Source: Thiobacillus sp. SCUT-2 (GTDB lineage Bacteria; Pseudomonadota; Gammaproteobacteria; Burkholderiales; Thiobacillaceae). Taken from it: a stretch of 64,000 nt of DNA. The stretch covers positions 1,798,001-1,862,000 of the forward strand of contig NZ_CP141769.1 of the NCBI RefSeq assembly GCF_035621355.1. Reading direction: 5' to 3'. Position numbers and translations under genes: made by a program. Shown here piece after piece: positions 32,929-42,263 of the stretch (positions are counted from its first letter, which is position 1; each line of letters begins with the position of its first letter). The notes beneath the pieces were generated by a model that ran no database searches, had not been told where the DNA came from, and saw only the letters and a list, made by a program, of their open reading frames with translations.

Positions 32929-35900
32929 ATGTCGCATCCTTCTGCCGCTGCGGCCGCACCAGCAGCCGAACCGATCCCGTGCGCCCGCACGGATGCTCCC
33001 GTGCCACGCCTTGCCGAGGCCGCGCGGCTTCTTCTCCCCCATCTCGAGCAGGGACACCGCGTCGACGCCGCCGTCCTGCGCGCCGCGATGGAGCAGGCCT
33101 TCGGCGCTTCCGACACGTCCGGCGCGTGGGACTGGAAGACCGCCTATGACGCCTGCGAGGCGGCGACGGTCCTGTTTCTCCGCAAATACGGCAAGCCGCT
33201 TTTCCGCAAGGCCGGCTCCATGGCTGCGACGCTGCCTCAGCTCGCGAAGGTCGCGAGCCTTCTTCCCACCCATACACGGCGGTCCGAGGAGAGCCAGGCG
33301 CTTCAGCAATTCTCGACGCCGATCCCGCTCGGCCTCGCCGCGCTATGCGCCTCTGCCATAGCGCCCGGCGACCGCGTGCTGGAGCCGTCAGCCGGCACCG
33401 GCCTCCTGGCCATTCTCGCGGAGACCGCCGGCGGCGCGCTCGTCCTTAACGAGCTGGCCGAGACCCAGGCCGATCTGCTCGCCCACCTCTTTCCCGATCT
33501 TTACGTGACGCGCTTCGACGCGGCGCAGATCGACGATCACCTCGATCGCGCGATCACGCCGACCGTGGTGTTGATGAACCCACCGTTCTCGGCGATGGCG
33601 AACGTGAGCGGCAGGATGGCCGATGCCGCCTATCGCCATGTCGCTTCGGCGCTGGCGCGTCTCGCCGACGGCGGCAGGCTTGTCGCGATCACCGGCGCGA
33701 ACTTCGGCCCCGAGACGCCATCCTGGCGCGATGCCTTCGCCCGCCTGCAGGAGCGCGGCACCGTCGTCTTCACCGCGGCGATCGACGGATCGGTCTATGC
33801 CAAGCACGGCACGACCGTCGAGACGCGCGTTACCGTGATCGATAAGGCGCCCGCGTCCGATCCGGCGCAGTTTCCCGCGTCCGCCGGGATCGCGCCGGAC
33901 GTCGCCACGCTGGTCGGCTGGATCGCCGAACATGTCCCGCCGCGTCGCCCAGTCGCCGGACTGCTCGCTGCGCCGGGCGCCGGCAATGTCGCCACGCCTC
34001 GAACCGTTCGCGGCTATCTCGCGCGCGCTGCCTCGCGGCAGCAGGCAACAGCGATTGCCGAGCCCGAGGGCGTCGAGTTGTCTTATGAGACCGTCGAATG
34101 GACACCGCCCGAGGGCGTCCGTCTCACGGACGCGCTTTATGAAGAATACGGATTGCAGTCGATCCGTATTCCTGGCTCTCTGGGGCATCCGACCAAGCTC
34201 GTGCAGTCGGCGGCGATGGCGTCGGTCGCGCCGCCCAAGCCCTCCTATCGTCCGCATCTCCCCACAGCTATTGTCAGCGACGGCCTGCTGTCCGACGCGC
34301 AGCTTGAAAGCATCATCTATGCCGGCGAAGCGCATACGGACTTTCTGGCGGGCGCATGGAGTGTCGATGAGACCTTCGATCTCGTCACCGCCGCGCGCGA
34401 CGACGCTGAGAGCGCCGTACGCTTCCGTCGCGGCTGGTTTCTCGGCGACGGCACCGGCGCGGGCAAGGGCCGCCAGGTCGCCGGCATCCTGCTCGACAAC
34501 TGGCTGAAGGGCCGCCGTCGCGCCTTGTGGATCAGCAAGTCCGACAAGCTGATCGAGGACGCGCAGCGCGACTGGTCGGCCCTCGGCATGGAGCGACTGC
34601 TGGTTACGCCGCTCTCGCGCTTCCGCCAAGGCACGCCGATCCGCCTCGCGGAAGGCATCCTATTTACGACCTATGCCACGCTGCGCACCGATGAGCGCGG
34701 CGAGAAGCTTTCGCGCGTCCGGCAGATCGTCGAATGGTTGGGCTCCGACTTCGATGGAGTGATCATTTTCGACGAGAGCCATGCGATGCAGAACGCCGTC
34801 GGTGGCAAGGGCGAGCGTGGCGACCAGGCGCCGTCGCAACAGGGACGCGCAGGCTTGCGTCTTCAGCACGCCCTGCCGAACGCCCGCATCGTCTATGTCT
34901 CGGCGACGGGCGCCACGACCGTCCACAACCTCGCTTACGCCCAGCGCCTCGGGCTGTGCGGCGGCGAGGACTTTCCGTTCGCCACGCGCGCCGAATTCGT
35001 CGAGGCGATCGAGGATGGCGGCGTCGCGGCGATGGAAGTGCTGGCGCGCGACCTCAAGGCGCTCGGCCTCTATGCAGCGCGTTCGCTGTCCTACGAGGGT
35101 GTCGAGTACGAACTGGTCGAACACCGGCTCACGCCCGAACAGATCCGCATCTACGACGCCTATGCGGGCGCGTTCTCGATCATCCATAACAATCTCGACG
35201 CCGCAATGCAGGCGGCCAACATCACCGGCGAGACGGGCACGCTGAACGCCCAGGCCAAGGCCGCCGCGCGCTCGGCCTTCGAGAGCGCCAAGCAGCGCTT
35301 CTTCGGCCATCTGCTCACGTCGATGAAGACGCCGTCGCTCATCGGCGCGATCGAGCGCGATCTCGACGCCGGCCACGCCGCCGTCATCCAGATCGTCTCG
35401 ACGGGCGAAGCCTTGATGGAGCGCCGGCTCGCGGAAATCCCAACCGAGGACTGGGGCGACGTCCAGGTCGATATCACGCCGCGCGAGTACGTGCTCGATT
35501 ACCTCGCCCATTCCTTTCCGGTGCAGCTCTACGAGCCGTTCACCGACTCGGAAGGCAATCTCTCGTCGCGGCCGGTCTATCGCGACGGCCAGCCGGTCGA
35601 GAGCCGCGAAGCCGTCGCGCGTCGTGACCGCCTGATCGAGAAGCTCGCCTCGCTTCCGCCCGTGCCCGGCGCGCTCGACCAGATCGTCCAGCGCTTCGGC
35701 ACCGACATCGTCGCCGAAGTCACCGGCCGATCGCGCCGCGTGATCCGCAAGGGCGACCGCCTGATGGTCGAGAACCGTGCGGCGTCGGCAAACCTAGCCG
35801 AGACCGCCGCTTTCATGGATGACACCAAGCGCATCCTCGTCTTCAGCGACGCCGGCGGCACCGGACGGAGCTATCACGCCGAGCTGTCGGCGCGGAATCG

Positions 35901-37266
35901 CAGGCTGCGTGTTCATTATCTCCTTGAGCCCGGATGGAAGGCGGACGCCGCCATCCAGGGCCTGGGCCGCACGAACCGCACCAACCAGGCGCAGCCGCCG
36001 CTGTTCCGGCCGATTGCGACCGACGTGAAGGCGGAGAAGCGCTTTCTCTCCACCATCGCGCGCCGCCTCGACACGCTGGGCGCCATCACGCGCGGCCAGC
36101 GCCAAACCGGCGGCCAGGGGTTATTCAGACCCGAGGATAATCTCGAAAGCCACTACGGCCGCGATGCACTCCGCCAGCTCTACATGTTGCTGGTGCGCGG
36201 CAAGGTCGAAGGCTGCTCGCTTCAGACCTTCGAGGCGTCGACCGGACTGAAGCTGATGGATGCCAACGGTATCAAGGACGAGCTGCCGCCGATCACGACC
36301 TTCCTCAACAGAATGCTGGCGCTGACTATCGACTTGCAGAACGTGCTCTTCACCGCGTTCGAGCAATTGCTCACCGCCCGCATCGAGGGCGCGATCGCAT
36401 CCGGCACTTACGACGCCGGACTGGAGACGTTGCGCGCCGAGAGCTTCGTCGTCGCCGACCGAAGCGTCATCTATAGCCATCCGGCCACGGGCGCGGAGAC
36501 CCGGCTGCTCACCATCACCGAACGCCGCCGCAACCAGCCCGTGACGCTGGACGAGGCGCTCGATCGTCTCTCCGATCCGCGCGCGGCCCTGCTCGTCAAT
36601 GAGCGGTCGGGCAGAGCCGCCGTTCAAGTCCCGGCGCCGAGCCTCATGCTCGACGACGGCGAGATCGAACGCCGCGTCCGTCTGGTCCGGCCGATGGAAC
36701 ATCACAGTCTTCCGCTGAAGGTGATGGCGGAAAGCCATTGGGCCGAAGCCGATCGTAAGAGCTTCGCCTCGGCCTGGCAGACCGAACTCGGCGAAGTGCC
36801 CGAATTCACCGACAGCACCATCCATGTCGTTGCGGGCTTGCTCCTGCCGATCTGGAAGCGGCTGCCGAACGAGTCGACGCGCGTCTATCGGCTTCAGACC
36901 GATGCCGGCGAGCGCATCATCGGCCGCAAGGTCTCGCCCGCCTGGGTCGCGACCGCCCTCGCAGCCGGCGCTCCGACATTGACGCCTGACACCGCCTTCG
37001 CCGCCCTCATGGACGGCCGGACCGTCCTCGATCTCGCCGAAGGCCTCCAGCTCCGTCGCGTGCGGGTCATGGGCGCCAACCGCATTGAACTGTCGGGCTT
37101 CAACGACACGATGCGCGACCGGCTGAAAGCCTACGGCCTCTTCCACGAGATCATCTCCTGGAAACTGCGCATGTTCGTTCCGACCGACGCGAGCGGGATC
37201 GCGATACTGGCGAAGGTGCTCGACCGCTATCCGGTCGAGCGCGTCGGCGAGCGCGAGGCCGCGTGA
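32929..37266 (+). CDS. Methyltransferase fused to strawberry-notch-like helicase
   Basis: The product has 1445 residues. Near 150 is a SAM-binding motif (LEPSAGTGLLAILAE) and near 210 the catalytic NPPF, giving an adenine-methyltransferase domain. From about 500 a helicase follows: GDGTGAGKGRQ (Walker A), IIFDESHAM (DESH box), YVSATGATT (motif III) and, near 1010, GLGRTNRTNQAQPP. The helicase belongs to the strawberry-notch group. Homologues on conjugative elements probably modify and remodel incoming DNA, guarding it from restriction; this is inference. It is coupled to the following toprim gene (TGATG). Confidence 0.85.
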   Translation: MSHPSAAAAAPAAEPIPCARTDAPVPRLAEAARLLLPHLEQGHRVDAAVLRAAMEQAFGASDTSGAWDWKTAYDACEAATVLFLRKYGKPLFRKAGSMAATLPQLAKVASLLPTHTRRSEESQALQQFSTPIPLGLAALCASAIAPGDRVLEPSAGTGLLAILAETAGGALVLNELAETQADLLAHLFPDLYVTRFDAAQIDDHLDRAITPTVVLMNPPFSAMANVSGRMADAAYRHVASALARLADGGRLVAITGANFGPETPSWRDAFARLQERGTVVFTAAIDGSVYAKHGTTVETRVTVIDKAPASDPAQFPASAGIAPDVATLVGWIAEHVPPRRPVAGLLAAPGAGNVATPRTVRGYLARAASRQQATAIAEPEGVELSYETVEWTPPEGVRLTDALYEEYGLQSIRIPGSLGHPTKLVQSAAMASVAPPKPSYRPHLPTAIVSDGLLSDAQLESIIYAGEAHTDFLAGAWSVDETFDLVTAARDDAESAVRFRRGWFLGDGTGAGKGRQVAGILLDNWLKGRRRALWISKSDKLIEDAQRDWSALGMERLLVTPLSRFRQGTPIRLAEGILFTTYATLRTDERGEKLSRVRQIVEWLGSDFDGVIIFDESHAMQNAVGGKGERGDQAPSQQGRAGLRLQHALPNARIVYVSATGATTVHNLAYAQRLGLCGGEDFPFATRAEFVEAIEDGGVAAMEVLARDLKALGLYAARSLSYEGVEYELVEHRLTPEQIRIYDAYAGAFSIIHNNLDAAMQAANITGETGTLNAQAKAAARSAFESAKQRFFGHLLTSMKTPSLIGAIERDLDAGHAAVIQIVSTGEALMERRLAEIPTEDWGDVQVDITPREYVLDYLAHSFPVQLYEPFTDSEGNLSSRPVYRDGQPVESREAVARRDRLIEKLASLPPVPGALDQIVQRFGTDIVAEVTGRSRRVIRKGDRLMVENRAASANLAETAAFMDDTKRILVFSDAGGTGRSYHAELSARNRRLRVHYLLEPGWKADAAIQGLGRTNRTNQAQPPLFRPIATDVKAEKRFLSTIARRLDTLGAITRGQRQTGGQGLFRPEDNLESHYGRDALRQLYMLLVRGKVEGCSLQTFEASTGLKLMDANGIKDELPPITTFLNRMLALTIDLQNVLFTAFEQLLTARIEGAIASGTYDAGLETLRAESFVVADRSVIYSHPATGAETRLLTITERRRNQPVTLDEALDRLSDPRAALLVNERSGRAAVQVPAPSLMLDDGEIERRVRLVRPMEHHSLPLKVMAESHWAEADRKSFASAWQTELGEVPEFTDSTIHVVAGLLLPIWKRLPNESTRVYRLQTDAGERIIGRKVSPAWVATALAAGAPTLTPDTAFAALMDGRTVLDLAEGLQLRRVRVMGANRIELSGFNDTMRDRLKAYGLFHEIISWKLRMFVPTDASGIAILAKVLDRYPVERVGEREAA

Positions 37267-38330
37267 TGCCGCGCGATGCTTCCGACCTGGCACACCGTCT
37301 CGCGCGCGACGCCGAGACGGTATGCCGTCACTATCTCTCCAACGGCCGTCGTGAAGGCCGCTACTGGCTCGTCGGCGATGCCCGCAACACGCCGGGCCGG
37401 TCGATGTACGTGCGCTTGAAGGAGTCGCCGAAAGGGCCGGCCGGCAAGTGGACCGACGCCGCGACCGGCGAGCATGGCGATCTGCTCGATGTCATCCGCG
37501 AAAGCTGCGGCCTCATCGACTTCCATGACGTCGCCGACGAAGCACGCCGCTTCCTGAGCCTGCCTCATCCCGAGCCGTCGTCCGATCGTCCGCGCGCCCG
37601 GACACCCAATGCACCGACCGGCTCGCCGGAGGCGGCACGGCGATTGTTCGCCATGTCGCAGCCGCCAATGCGCACTCTCGTCGAGACGTATCTCCGTAAT
37701 CGCGGCATTACGCCTTTGCACGAAGACGGCGCATTGCGATTCCATCCGCGCTGCTATTACCGGCCTGACGAGGATTCGCCGACCGAGACTTGGCCCGCGA
37801 TGATCGCCCGTGTCACCGATCTCGATGGGCGCATCACCGGCGCGCACCGCACCTGGCTCGACCCCGATGGCTTCCATCCTGTCCGTCTCGGCAAGGCGCC
37901 GATCGACACGCCGCGACGGGCGATGGGCGACCTTCTCGGCAACGCCGTGCGTTTCGGTGTGGCCAATGATGTGCTCGCGGCCGGCGAAGGCATCGAGACC
38001 ATGCTGTCGTTGCGCTGCGTGCTGCCAACCCTGCCGATGGCCGCCGCTCTCTCGGCCAATCACCTCGCCGCTCTCTTGCTCCCGGCGACTCTGCGCCGGC
38101 TCTATATTGCGCGCGACAACGATGCGGCCGGCGACGGGGCGGCGATTGCTCTGACCGAGCGCGCCCAATCGGCCGGTATCGAGGCGATCACCTGGTCGCC
38201 CCGGCGTGGCGACTTCAACGAGGATCTCCGCGGCTTCGGCCTCGACGCACTTCAGGCAGCCTTGCGGGTCGAACTCATCCCACAGGACGTCGCCCGCTTC
38301 CTGCTGATGGCGACGGCCGAGACGGGGTGA
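37266..38330 (+). CDS. Toprim-domain protein (primase-like)
   Basis: The ATG at 37266 overlaps the helicase stop; 354 residues. An N-terminal domain has basic and aromatic motifs (YLSNGRREGRYWLVGDARN, GKWTDAATGEHGDLLDV) like DUF7146 primase N-regions. The toprim fold follows: AAGEGIETMLSL near residue 240, then YIARDNDAAGDGAA near 285, providing the acidic metal site. It may prime replication of the transferred strand or of the circular ICE. No zinc finger of DnaG type is present. Confidence 0.75.
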   Translation: MPRDASDLAHRLARDAETVCRHYLSNGRREGRYWLVGDARNTPGRSMYVRLKESPKGPAGKWTDAATGEHGDLLDVIRESCGLIDFHDVADEARRFLSLPHPEPSSDRPRARTPNAPTGSPEAARRLFAMSQPPMRTLVETYLRNRGITPLHEDGALRFHPRCYYRPDEDSPTETWPAMIARVTDLDGRITGAHRTWLDPDGFHPVRLGKAPIDTPRRAMGDLLGNAVRFGVANDVLAAGEGIETMLSLRCVLPTLPMAAALSANHLAALLLPATLRRLYIARDNDAAGDGAAIALTERAQSAGIEAITWSPRRGDFNEDLRGFGLDALQAALRVELIPQDVARFLLMATAETG

Positions 38331-38455
38331 AGCACGGCGGTTCGAGCGTCGTCACTGTCGGTCGAGGCGAGGCCCCAAGAGCCGGATAGAGTCCGCGCCC
38401 TGGCCTTCTAGAGGGCGATCGGACCAGAAGCGCCCCGGTCCGGCAACCTCGTGGC
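38331..38455. other. Spacer before the DUF2493 gene
   Basis: Together with the leader at 38456-38542 and the bases to 38642, this makes a 312-base region without a gene. It is GC-rich and otherwise featureless here; an upstream in-frame ATG at 38451 is not used because the leader structure covers it. Confidence 0.4.
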
Positions 38456-38542
38456 CCGGCTATTTTCCGTCGGCGGCAGAGCCGCCTTTACATCGCGAGA
38501 CAAAATAGCCGGCCCCCTTCGGTCCTCCGCTGCGCTTCGGCC
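38456..38542 (+). promoter_or_regulatory. Type II compound leader, copy 1 (before DUF2493 gene)
   Basis: CCGGCTATTTT (38456) pairs with AAAATAGCCGG (38502). Inside, GGCGGC and GCCGCC (38472, 38481) form a short hairpin, followed by TCGCGAG. A block TCCTCCGCTGCGCTTCGGCC (38523) follows. A second copy lies upstream of DUF736. Confidence 0.55.
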
Positions 38543-38642
38543 GCGGCGCAAGAGCGCCGCGGTGCAGGCCCGTTCCGCTCCCGGTCCAGTGATCGCCACG
38601 AAGGCCGCGATGGGCGCGGCCGATCCGGCAAAGGACCTCACT

Positions 38643-39581
38643 ATGACGACCGACCACGACGACACCGAATTCGAACCGCCGCACAACTCATCCCCGACCG
38701 ATCATGTCCTCAACGAGCTTCAGCTCTATGGCTACCGTCCCTTTCAGGACGAACCCGACCCAAGGCCGCTTCCCGAAGGCAATGCCGTGGCCGGAGCCGT
38801 CGCCGACATCATCGACGCCCTCGTCTCGACCCTGAGCGACACGCGCCTCGAACCGGACCTCGAGGATTTGCTCTGGTCCACCGTCAATCTCTTTCACCGC
38901 GCCGTCGACCGCATTGAGCGCGAGCTTGACGACAATGAGCAGGCGCAGCGGCGCAGTCAGCGCGAACAGAACGGCTCGGAGGTGAAATCCGTCGAACTCG
39001 AACGGCTGACGGCAGAGGGCATCACGCTGACCGAGCGCCGCAACAGCATGGAGCTCTTTCGCGACCAGGCCGCCGAACATTTCGAGGTTCACACTGGCTC
39101 ACCCTGGCGTCCCCGCTCGGGATCGCTGGTCAACCACCGCGCGCTCACGGCCGCGATGATCGACAGCCGCGACTTCCTGGCTGCGAAGCGACGGGCCGAA
39201 ACCGAGGTGATGCTGCCACCTGGGCCGAAGATCGCCCTCACCGGCGGACTCGACTTCAATGACCATCGCCTGATCTGGGATCGGCTCGACAAGGTCCACG
39301 CCAAGCATCCCGACATGGTGCTGCTGCACGGTGGCTCACCGAAAGGCGCCGAACTCATCGCCGCCAAATGGGCGAGCAACCGCAAGGTGCCGCAGATCGC
39401 CTTCAAGCCCGATTGGACGAAGCACGCCAAGGCCGCACCATTCAAGCGCAACGACGCGCTACTGGCGGTGCTGCCGATCGGCGTCCTCCACTTCCCGGGC
39501 ACCGGCATCCAGGACAACCTCGCCGACAAGGCGAAGAAGCTCGGCATCCCGGTCTGGAAGCATGGCGAGGGCGGCGCGTGA
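38643..39581 (+). CDS. DUF2493 family protein (SLOG-like)
   Basis: The start at 38643 gives 312 residues. The C-terminal third has KIALTGGLDFNDHRLIWDRL, then HPDMVLLHGGSPKGAELIA, the Rossmann-like DUF2493/SLOG signature with a likely nucleotide-binding glycine loop. The N-terminal 200 residues are helical and charged. SLOG domains can bind nucleotide signals in defence proteins. The role on the ICE is unknown. Confidence 0.75.
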   Translation: MTTDHDDTEFEPPHNSSPTDHVLNELQLYGYRPFQDEPDPRPLPEGNAVAGAVADIIDALVSTLSDTRLEPDLEDLLWSTVNLFHRAVDRIERELDDNEQAQRRSQREQNGSEVKSVELERLTAEGITLTERRNSMELFRDQAAEHFEVHTGSPWRPRSGSLVNHRALTAAMIDSRDFLAAKRRAETEVMLPPGPKIALTGGLDFNDHRLIWDRLDKVHAKHPDMVLLHGGSPKGAELIAAKWASNRKVPQIAFKPDWTKHAKAAPFKRNDALLAVLPIGVLHFPGTGIQDNLADKAKKLGIPVWKHGEGGA

Positions 39582-39605
39582 GCGCCGCCTTCGCTAAATT
39601 TCGAT

Positions 39606-40304
39606 TTAGGCTCCAAGCCATCTGAACGACTTGGTTAGAAACGCTTGGTCGATGGCGCCCGGTCTCTCGCCATGTGCCACAATCAGGTTTCGGCACTTCC
39701 AGCCCAGCACCTTGTCGCGCGCCCGACGCGCAGGCGCGCGGTTGATAAATGACCATCGCCATTCCCGCGGCGCGCAGGCCTGTTCTTGAGTCAGGCCATC
39801 CAGACGCGCCAGGAAACTGTACCAACCCCAATGCTTTCGGAGGAACGCGTCGCTGAATGTTTGGATCAGGTCGGCGACGATTACCGTGGCCGACGGACGA
39901 TGAAGAAACACGATCTCGTCCATAGCGAAGGAGCCACGAAACCATGCCTGATCGATGTCGGGGAGCCACTCGGACGGCGGATCATCCTGCAGCGCTCCAT
40001 AGAACTCGAGGTCGGGGCGCTTCTTGATCGTCGATCGTGGTCCCCATAGTTGCGCGCCAGGAAAGGCTGCTTTCCACTCCTTCAGATAGAGGTGGTGGAG
40101 CTTGTTCGGGCTTACGAGGTGACGAACCGGACCAAGCTGACTCACCTCAGCGCGCAAGACCGCAGTCAGCTTGACCGGGGACCAAACCCACAGGTCGCCG
40201 TTTTCGAGCCGGATGATCGCCGAACGTGTCGGATAGGGAACGCCAAAAAAGCGCACGTTCTGCCCCTCTGCAACCCATAGGGCGTCGTGCGTCCGTTCAA
40301 GCAT
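39606..40304 (-). CDS. DUF4336 family protein
   Basis: The product has 232 residues on the opposite strand to its neighbours. It shows the DUF4336 layout: RSAIIRLENGDLWVWSPVKL, then HLVSPNKLHHLYLKEW, then VFLHRPSATVIVADLIQTF. The family is related to metallo-beta-lactamases but lacks the full HxHxDH site. It overlaps by eight bases a short remnant upstream and is probably cargo rather than ICE backbone. Confidence 0.75.
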   Translation of the reverse strand: MLERTHDALWVAEGQNVRFFGVPYPTRSAIIRLENGDLWVWSPVKLTAVLRAEVSQLGPVRHLVSPNKLHHLYLKEWKAAFPGAQLWGPRSTIKKRPDLEFYGALQDDPPSEWLPDIDQAWFRGSFAMDEIVFLHRPSATVIVADLIQTFSDAFLRKHWGWYSFLARLDGLTQEQACAPREWRWSFINRAPARRARDKVLGWKCRNLIVAHGERPGAIDQAFLTKSFRWLGA

Positions 40305-40404
40305 TTCCCCACCCTCGGTCCGAGCAAATGAGTTCCACCGAGACGAAAATCGCGCCGAAATCGGTGTGGATGCCGCGCTGGTCTAGCCGTTGCTGATCGT
40401 GCAT
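40297..40404 (-). pseudogene. 35-residue remnant, possibly the start of an IS110-type transposase
   Basis: A short frame reads IHTDFGAIFVSVEL, then departs into unrelated residues and stops. That opening resembles the N-terminus of an IS110-like transposase group of alpha-proteobacteria (FGAIFVSLELS). No other part of such a transposase is nearby. The frame overlaps the DUF4336 start, so a leader-peptide role is an alternative. Confidence 0.3.
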
Positions 40405-40647
40405 CAAGCACCTCCTGCGCCAGGGGGTACGACGGCCTTATTCTGCCGACAGCCGAGTGAAGCGCTACCCGCCCCATAGGATCTCCCATGACCGGAGGGG
40501 GTCGCTGGAAGGTTCCCGGATAATGAGGGGCGGCTGCCGGCGGGGTTGGCTCTCCCATTTTGGCCCGTCTTCCGCTATACTTCGAGCCGCGCCGTGGTGG
40601 TGGTGGAAGGCGCGACCGTCACATCTTTTGTCACGGAGGTTACCACC
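40405..40647. other. Spacer between DUF4336 and the membrane-protein gene
   Basis: No gene is seen. It contains the divergent promoters that must serve the flanking genes. A GGAGG ends it, 8 bases before the next start. Confidence 0.4.
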
Positions 40648-41130
40648 ATGCTCGTCATCGGACTCATTCTTAGTATCTTCGGGATCGGCCTGTTCTGCTG
40701 GCTGATTTTCGCGCTCGCCGTTTATGCGCTGCCTTTCTTCGTCGGGCTCACCGCCGGCATGGCTGCGTTTCATGACGGCGCAGGCGTCCTCGGCGCGCTT
40801 CTCATCGGAGTTGTCGTCGGCGCTTTGACGCTCGGCATCGGCCAGATCGCCTTCGCACTTGTGAAGCCGATCCCTCTGCGCGCCGCCATCGCCGCAGCCT
40901 TCGCCATTCCCGCTGCGATCGCCGGCTACCACGCCGTCCTCGGGCTCTCCCAGATCGGCGTTCCGTCGCTGTTTTGGCGGGAGACCTTCGCATGGATTGG
41001 CGCCATCGTCATCGGCTGCACGGCCTGGGCGCGCATGACGGTCTTGGCCGAACCCCTTCCGCTGCGGCCGGGCGCGGCGAGTGCGGATGAATCGCAGCCG
41101 GCTCTTACGGCCGCAACACGCGAAGGCTGA
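40648..41130 (+). CDS. Four-helix membrane protein
   Basis: The start at 40648 with GGAGG upstream gives 160 residues; the longer upstream frame is ignored. There are four or five hydrophobic helices (LVIGLILSIFGIGLFCW, FFVGLTAGMAAF, LLIGVVVGALTLGIG, AIAAAFAIPAAIAGY) and a polar C-terminus. No catalytic motif is seen. It is a conserved type of small membrane protein on such ICEs, with no assigned role. Confidence 0.65.
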   Translation: MLVIGLILSIFGIGLFCWLIFALAVYALPFFVGLTAGMAAFHDGAGVLGALLIGVVVGALTLGIGQIAFALVKPIPLRAAIAAAFAIPAAIAGYHAVLGLSQIGVPSLFWRETFAWIGAIVIGCTAWARMTVLAEPLPLRPGAASADESQPALTAATREG

Positions 41131-41507
41131 ATCACACCGCCGCCCTCGTCCTCAAACGACGCTGCTCACGATCCGGCGTCATAGGGGTGTCGATATTGCG
41201 AGCGAGAACGAACGTCACGGCCCATCAGCGTGTAACGATCCGCACCGCCGATCTCCCTGCGCCACCTAGAGGCGACTGAACACGCTCAGTCGCGGCAATT
41301 CCGCAGCAAGCGATCCCGCCTTTTTCTACGCTATGGCTTCTTTCTCTACGCCTGAACTCGCCGACATCTTGTGCGGCACAACCGACATCCGCCACGACTT
41401 CTCCCGAGGATGCTGTTCAGAGCACGGACGCACCTGGCCTCTTGATGGCCTGATCTGGCCGAAGACCGGCTGCGCCTCGATCGCCTGAGCCGCAACGCCG
41501 TCGGCTC
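41131..41507. other. Gene-free stretch before the DUF736 leader
   Basis: No frame here has both a ribosome site and a protein-like sequence. There is a TTTTTC tract near 41323 and several short inverted repeats. A degraded gene is possible, but nothing can be named. Confidence 0.4.
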
Positions 41508-41588
41508 GACTTTCTTCCCCTGGGCTAAAGCCCATTCCTCGCGAGGCAAGAAAGTCTCACCGCCGTCATCCTCCGCTGCGCTCCGGCC
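41508..41588 (+). promoter_or_regulatory. Type II compound leader, copy 2 (before DUF736 gene)
   Basis: GACTTTCTT (41508) pairs with AAGAAAGTC (41548). Inside, TGGGCT and AGCCCA (41521, 41529) form the short hairpin, followed by TCGCGAG. The block TCCTCCGCTGCGCTCCGGCC (41569) differs by one base from copy 1. Confidence 0.55.
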
Positions 41589-41680
41589 CGCGAGCGGGTG
41601 CGTCGTCGATCGTCCCCGGCCTGTCGATCGCCATCGAGGCCGCGGTGGTCGCGGGCTCGAAAACAGCAAGGAGAAGTGAC

Positions 41681-42001
41681 ATGGCTAACATCGGTTCTTT
41701 CAAGAAGGTCGGCAGCGACTTCCAGGGCGAGATCGTCACCCTGAGCGTGCAGACCAAGGGCGTCCGCATTGTCGCCGAGAACAACCGCTCCAACGAGAAC
41801 GCCCCCAGCCACCGCGTCTATGTGGGGCGGGCGGAAATCGGGGCGGCGTGGTCGAAGCGCTCCGAAGAGGGCCGCGACTATCTCTCGCTCAAGCTCGACG
41901 ACCCTTCCTTCAACGCCCCGATCTACGCGAACCTGTTCGACGACGAGGACGGCGAAGGCTACACCCTCATCTGGTCGCGGCCGCGCAAGAACGGCGACTG
42001 A
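41681..42001 (+). CDS. DUF736 family protein
   Basis: The start at 41681 with AAGGAG upstream gives 106 residues. The sequence IGSFKKVGSDFQGEIVTLSV, then SHRVYVGRAEIGAAW and YLSLKLDDPSFNAPIYANL is diagnostic of DUF736, a small beta protein nearly universal on alpha-proteobacterial Trb-type elements. Its role is unknown. The leader structure and the hairpin after the stop make it a self-contained transcription unit. Confidence 0.9.
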   Translation: MANIGSFKKVGSDFQGEIVTLSVQTKGVRIVAENNRSNENAPSHRVYVGRAEIGAAWSKRSEEGRDYLSLKLDDPSFNAPIYANLFDDEDGEGYTLIWSRPRKNGD

Positions 42002-42015
42002 GACCTCCGCAGCAA

Positions 42016-42045
42016 CCCCGCCCGGCCGCGCCGGGCGGGGCTTTC
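42016..42045 (+). terminator. Terminator-like hairpin after DUF736
   Basis: CCCCGCCCGG (42016) pairs perfectly with CCGGGCGGGG (42031) over a five-base loop, followed by CTTTC. The tail is weak in T, so efficiency is uncertain. Confidence 0.55.
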
Positions 42046-42263
42046 GCGTATCGAGCCAAACTGCCGAAGCGCGGGTGTACCAACGCCACGAGTTCGACCG
42101 GATCCGAAGAAGACCTCAAGGCGCTGTCATCGGTAAAGGCATAAGCCTTAGTGCCGCCCGCGTGAATCAATCCGCAAAATTCGCGATCACGTCTATGTTA
42201 ATGAGGCCAACGCAGCATAGCTCAAACATTCGACAAGTGCGCGAGCCGCCTTGAGTAGGACAC

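Noticed and set aside
36121-37293. A 390-codon minus-strand frame opposite the methyltransferase-helicase gene
   Set aside because: Antisense shadow; the plus strand is continuous with the helicase.
42016-42045. Treating this hairpin as a fifth hairpin-plus-RBS unit
   Set aside because: No ribosome site or gene follows it on the plus strand; it fits better as a terminator after DUF736.
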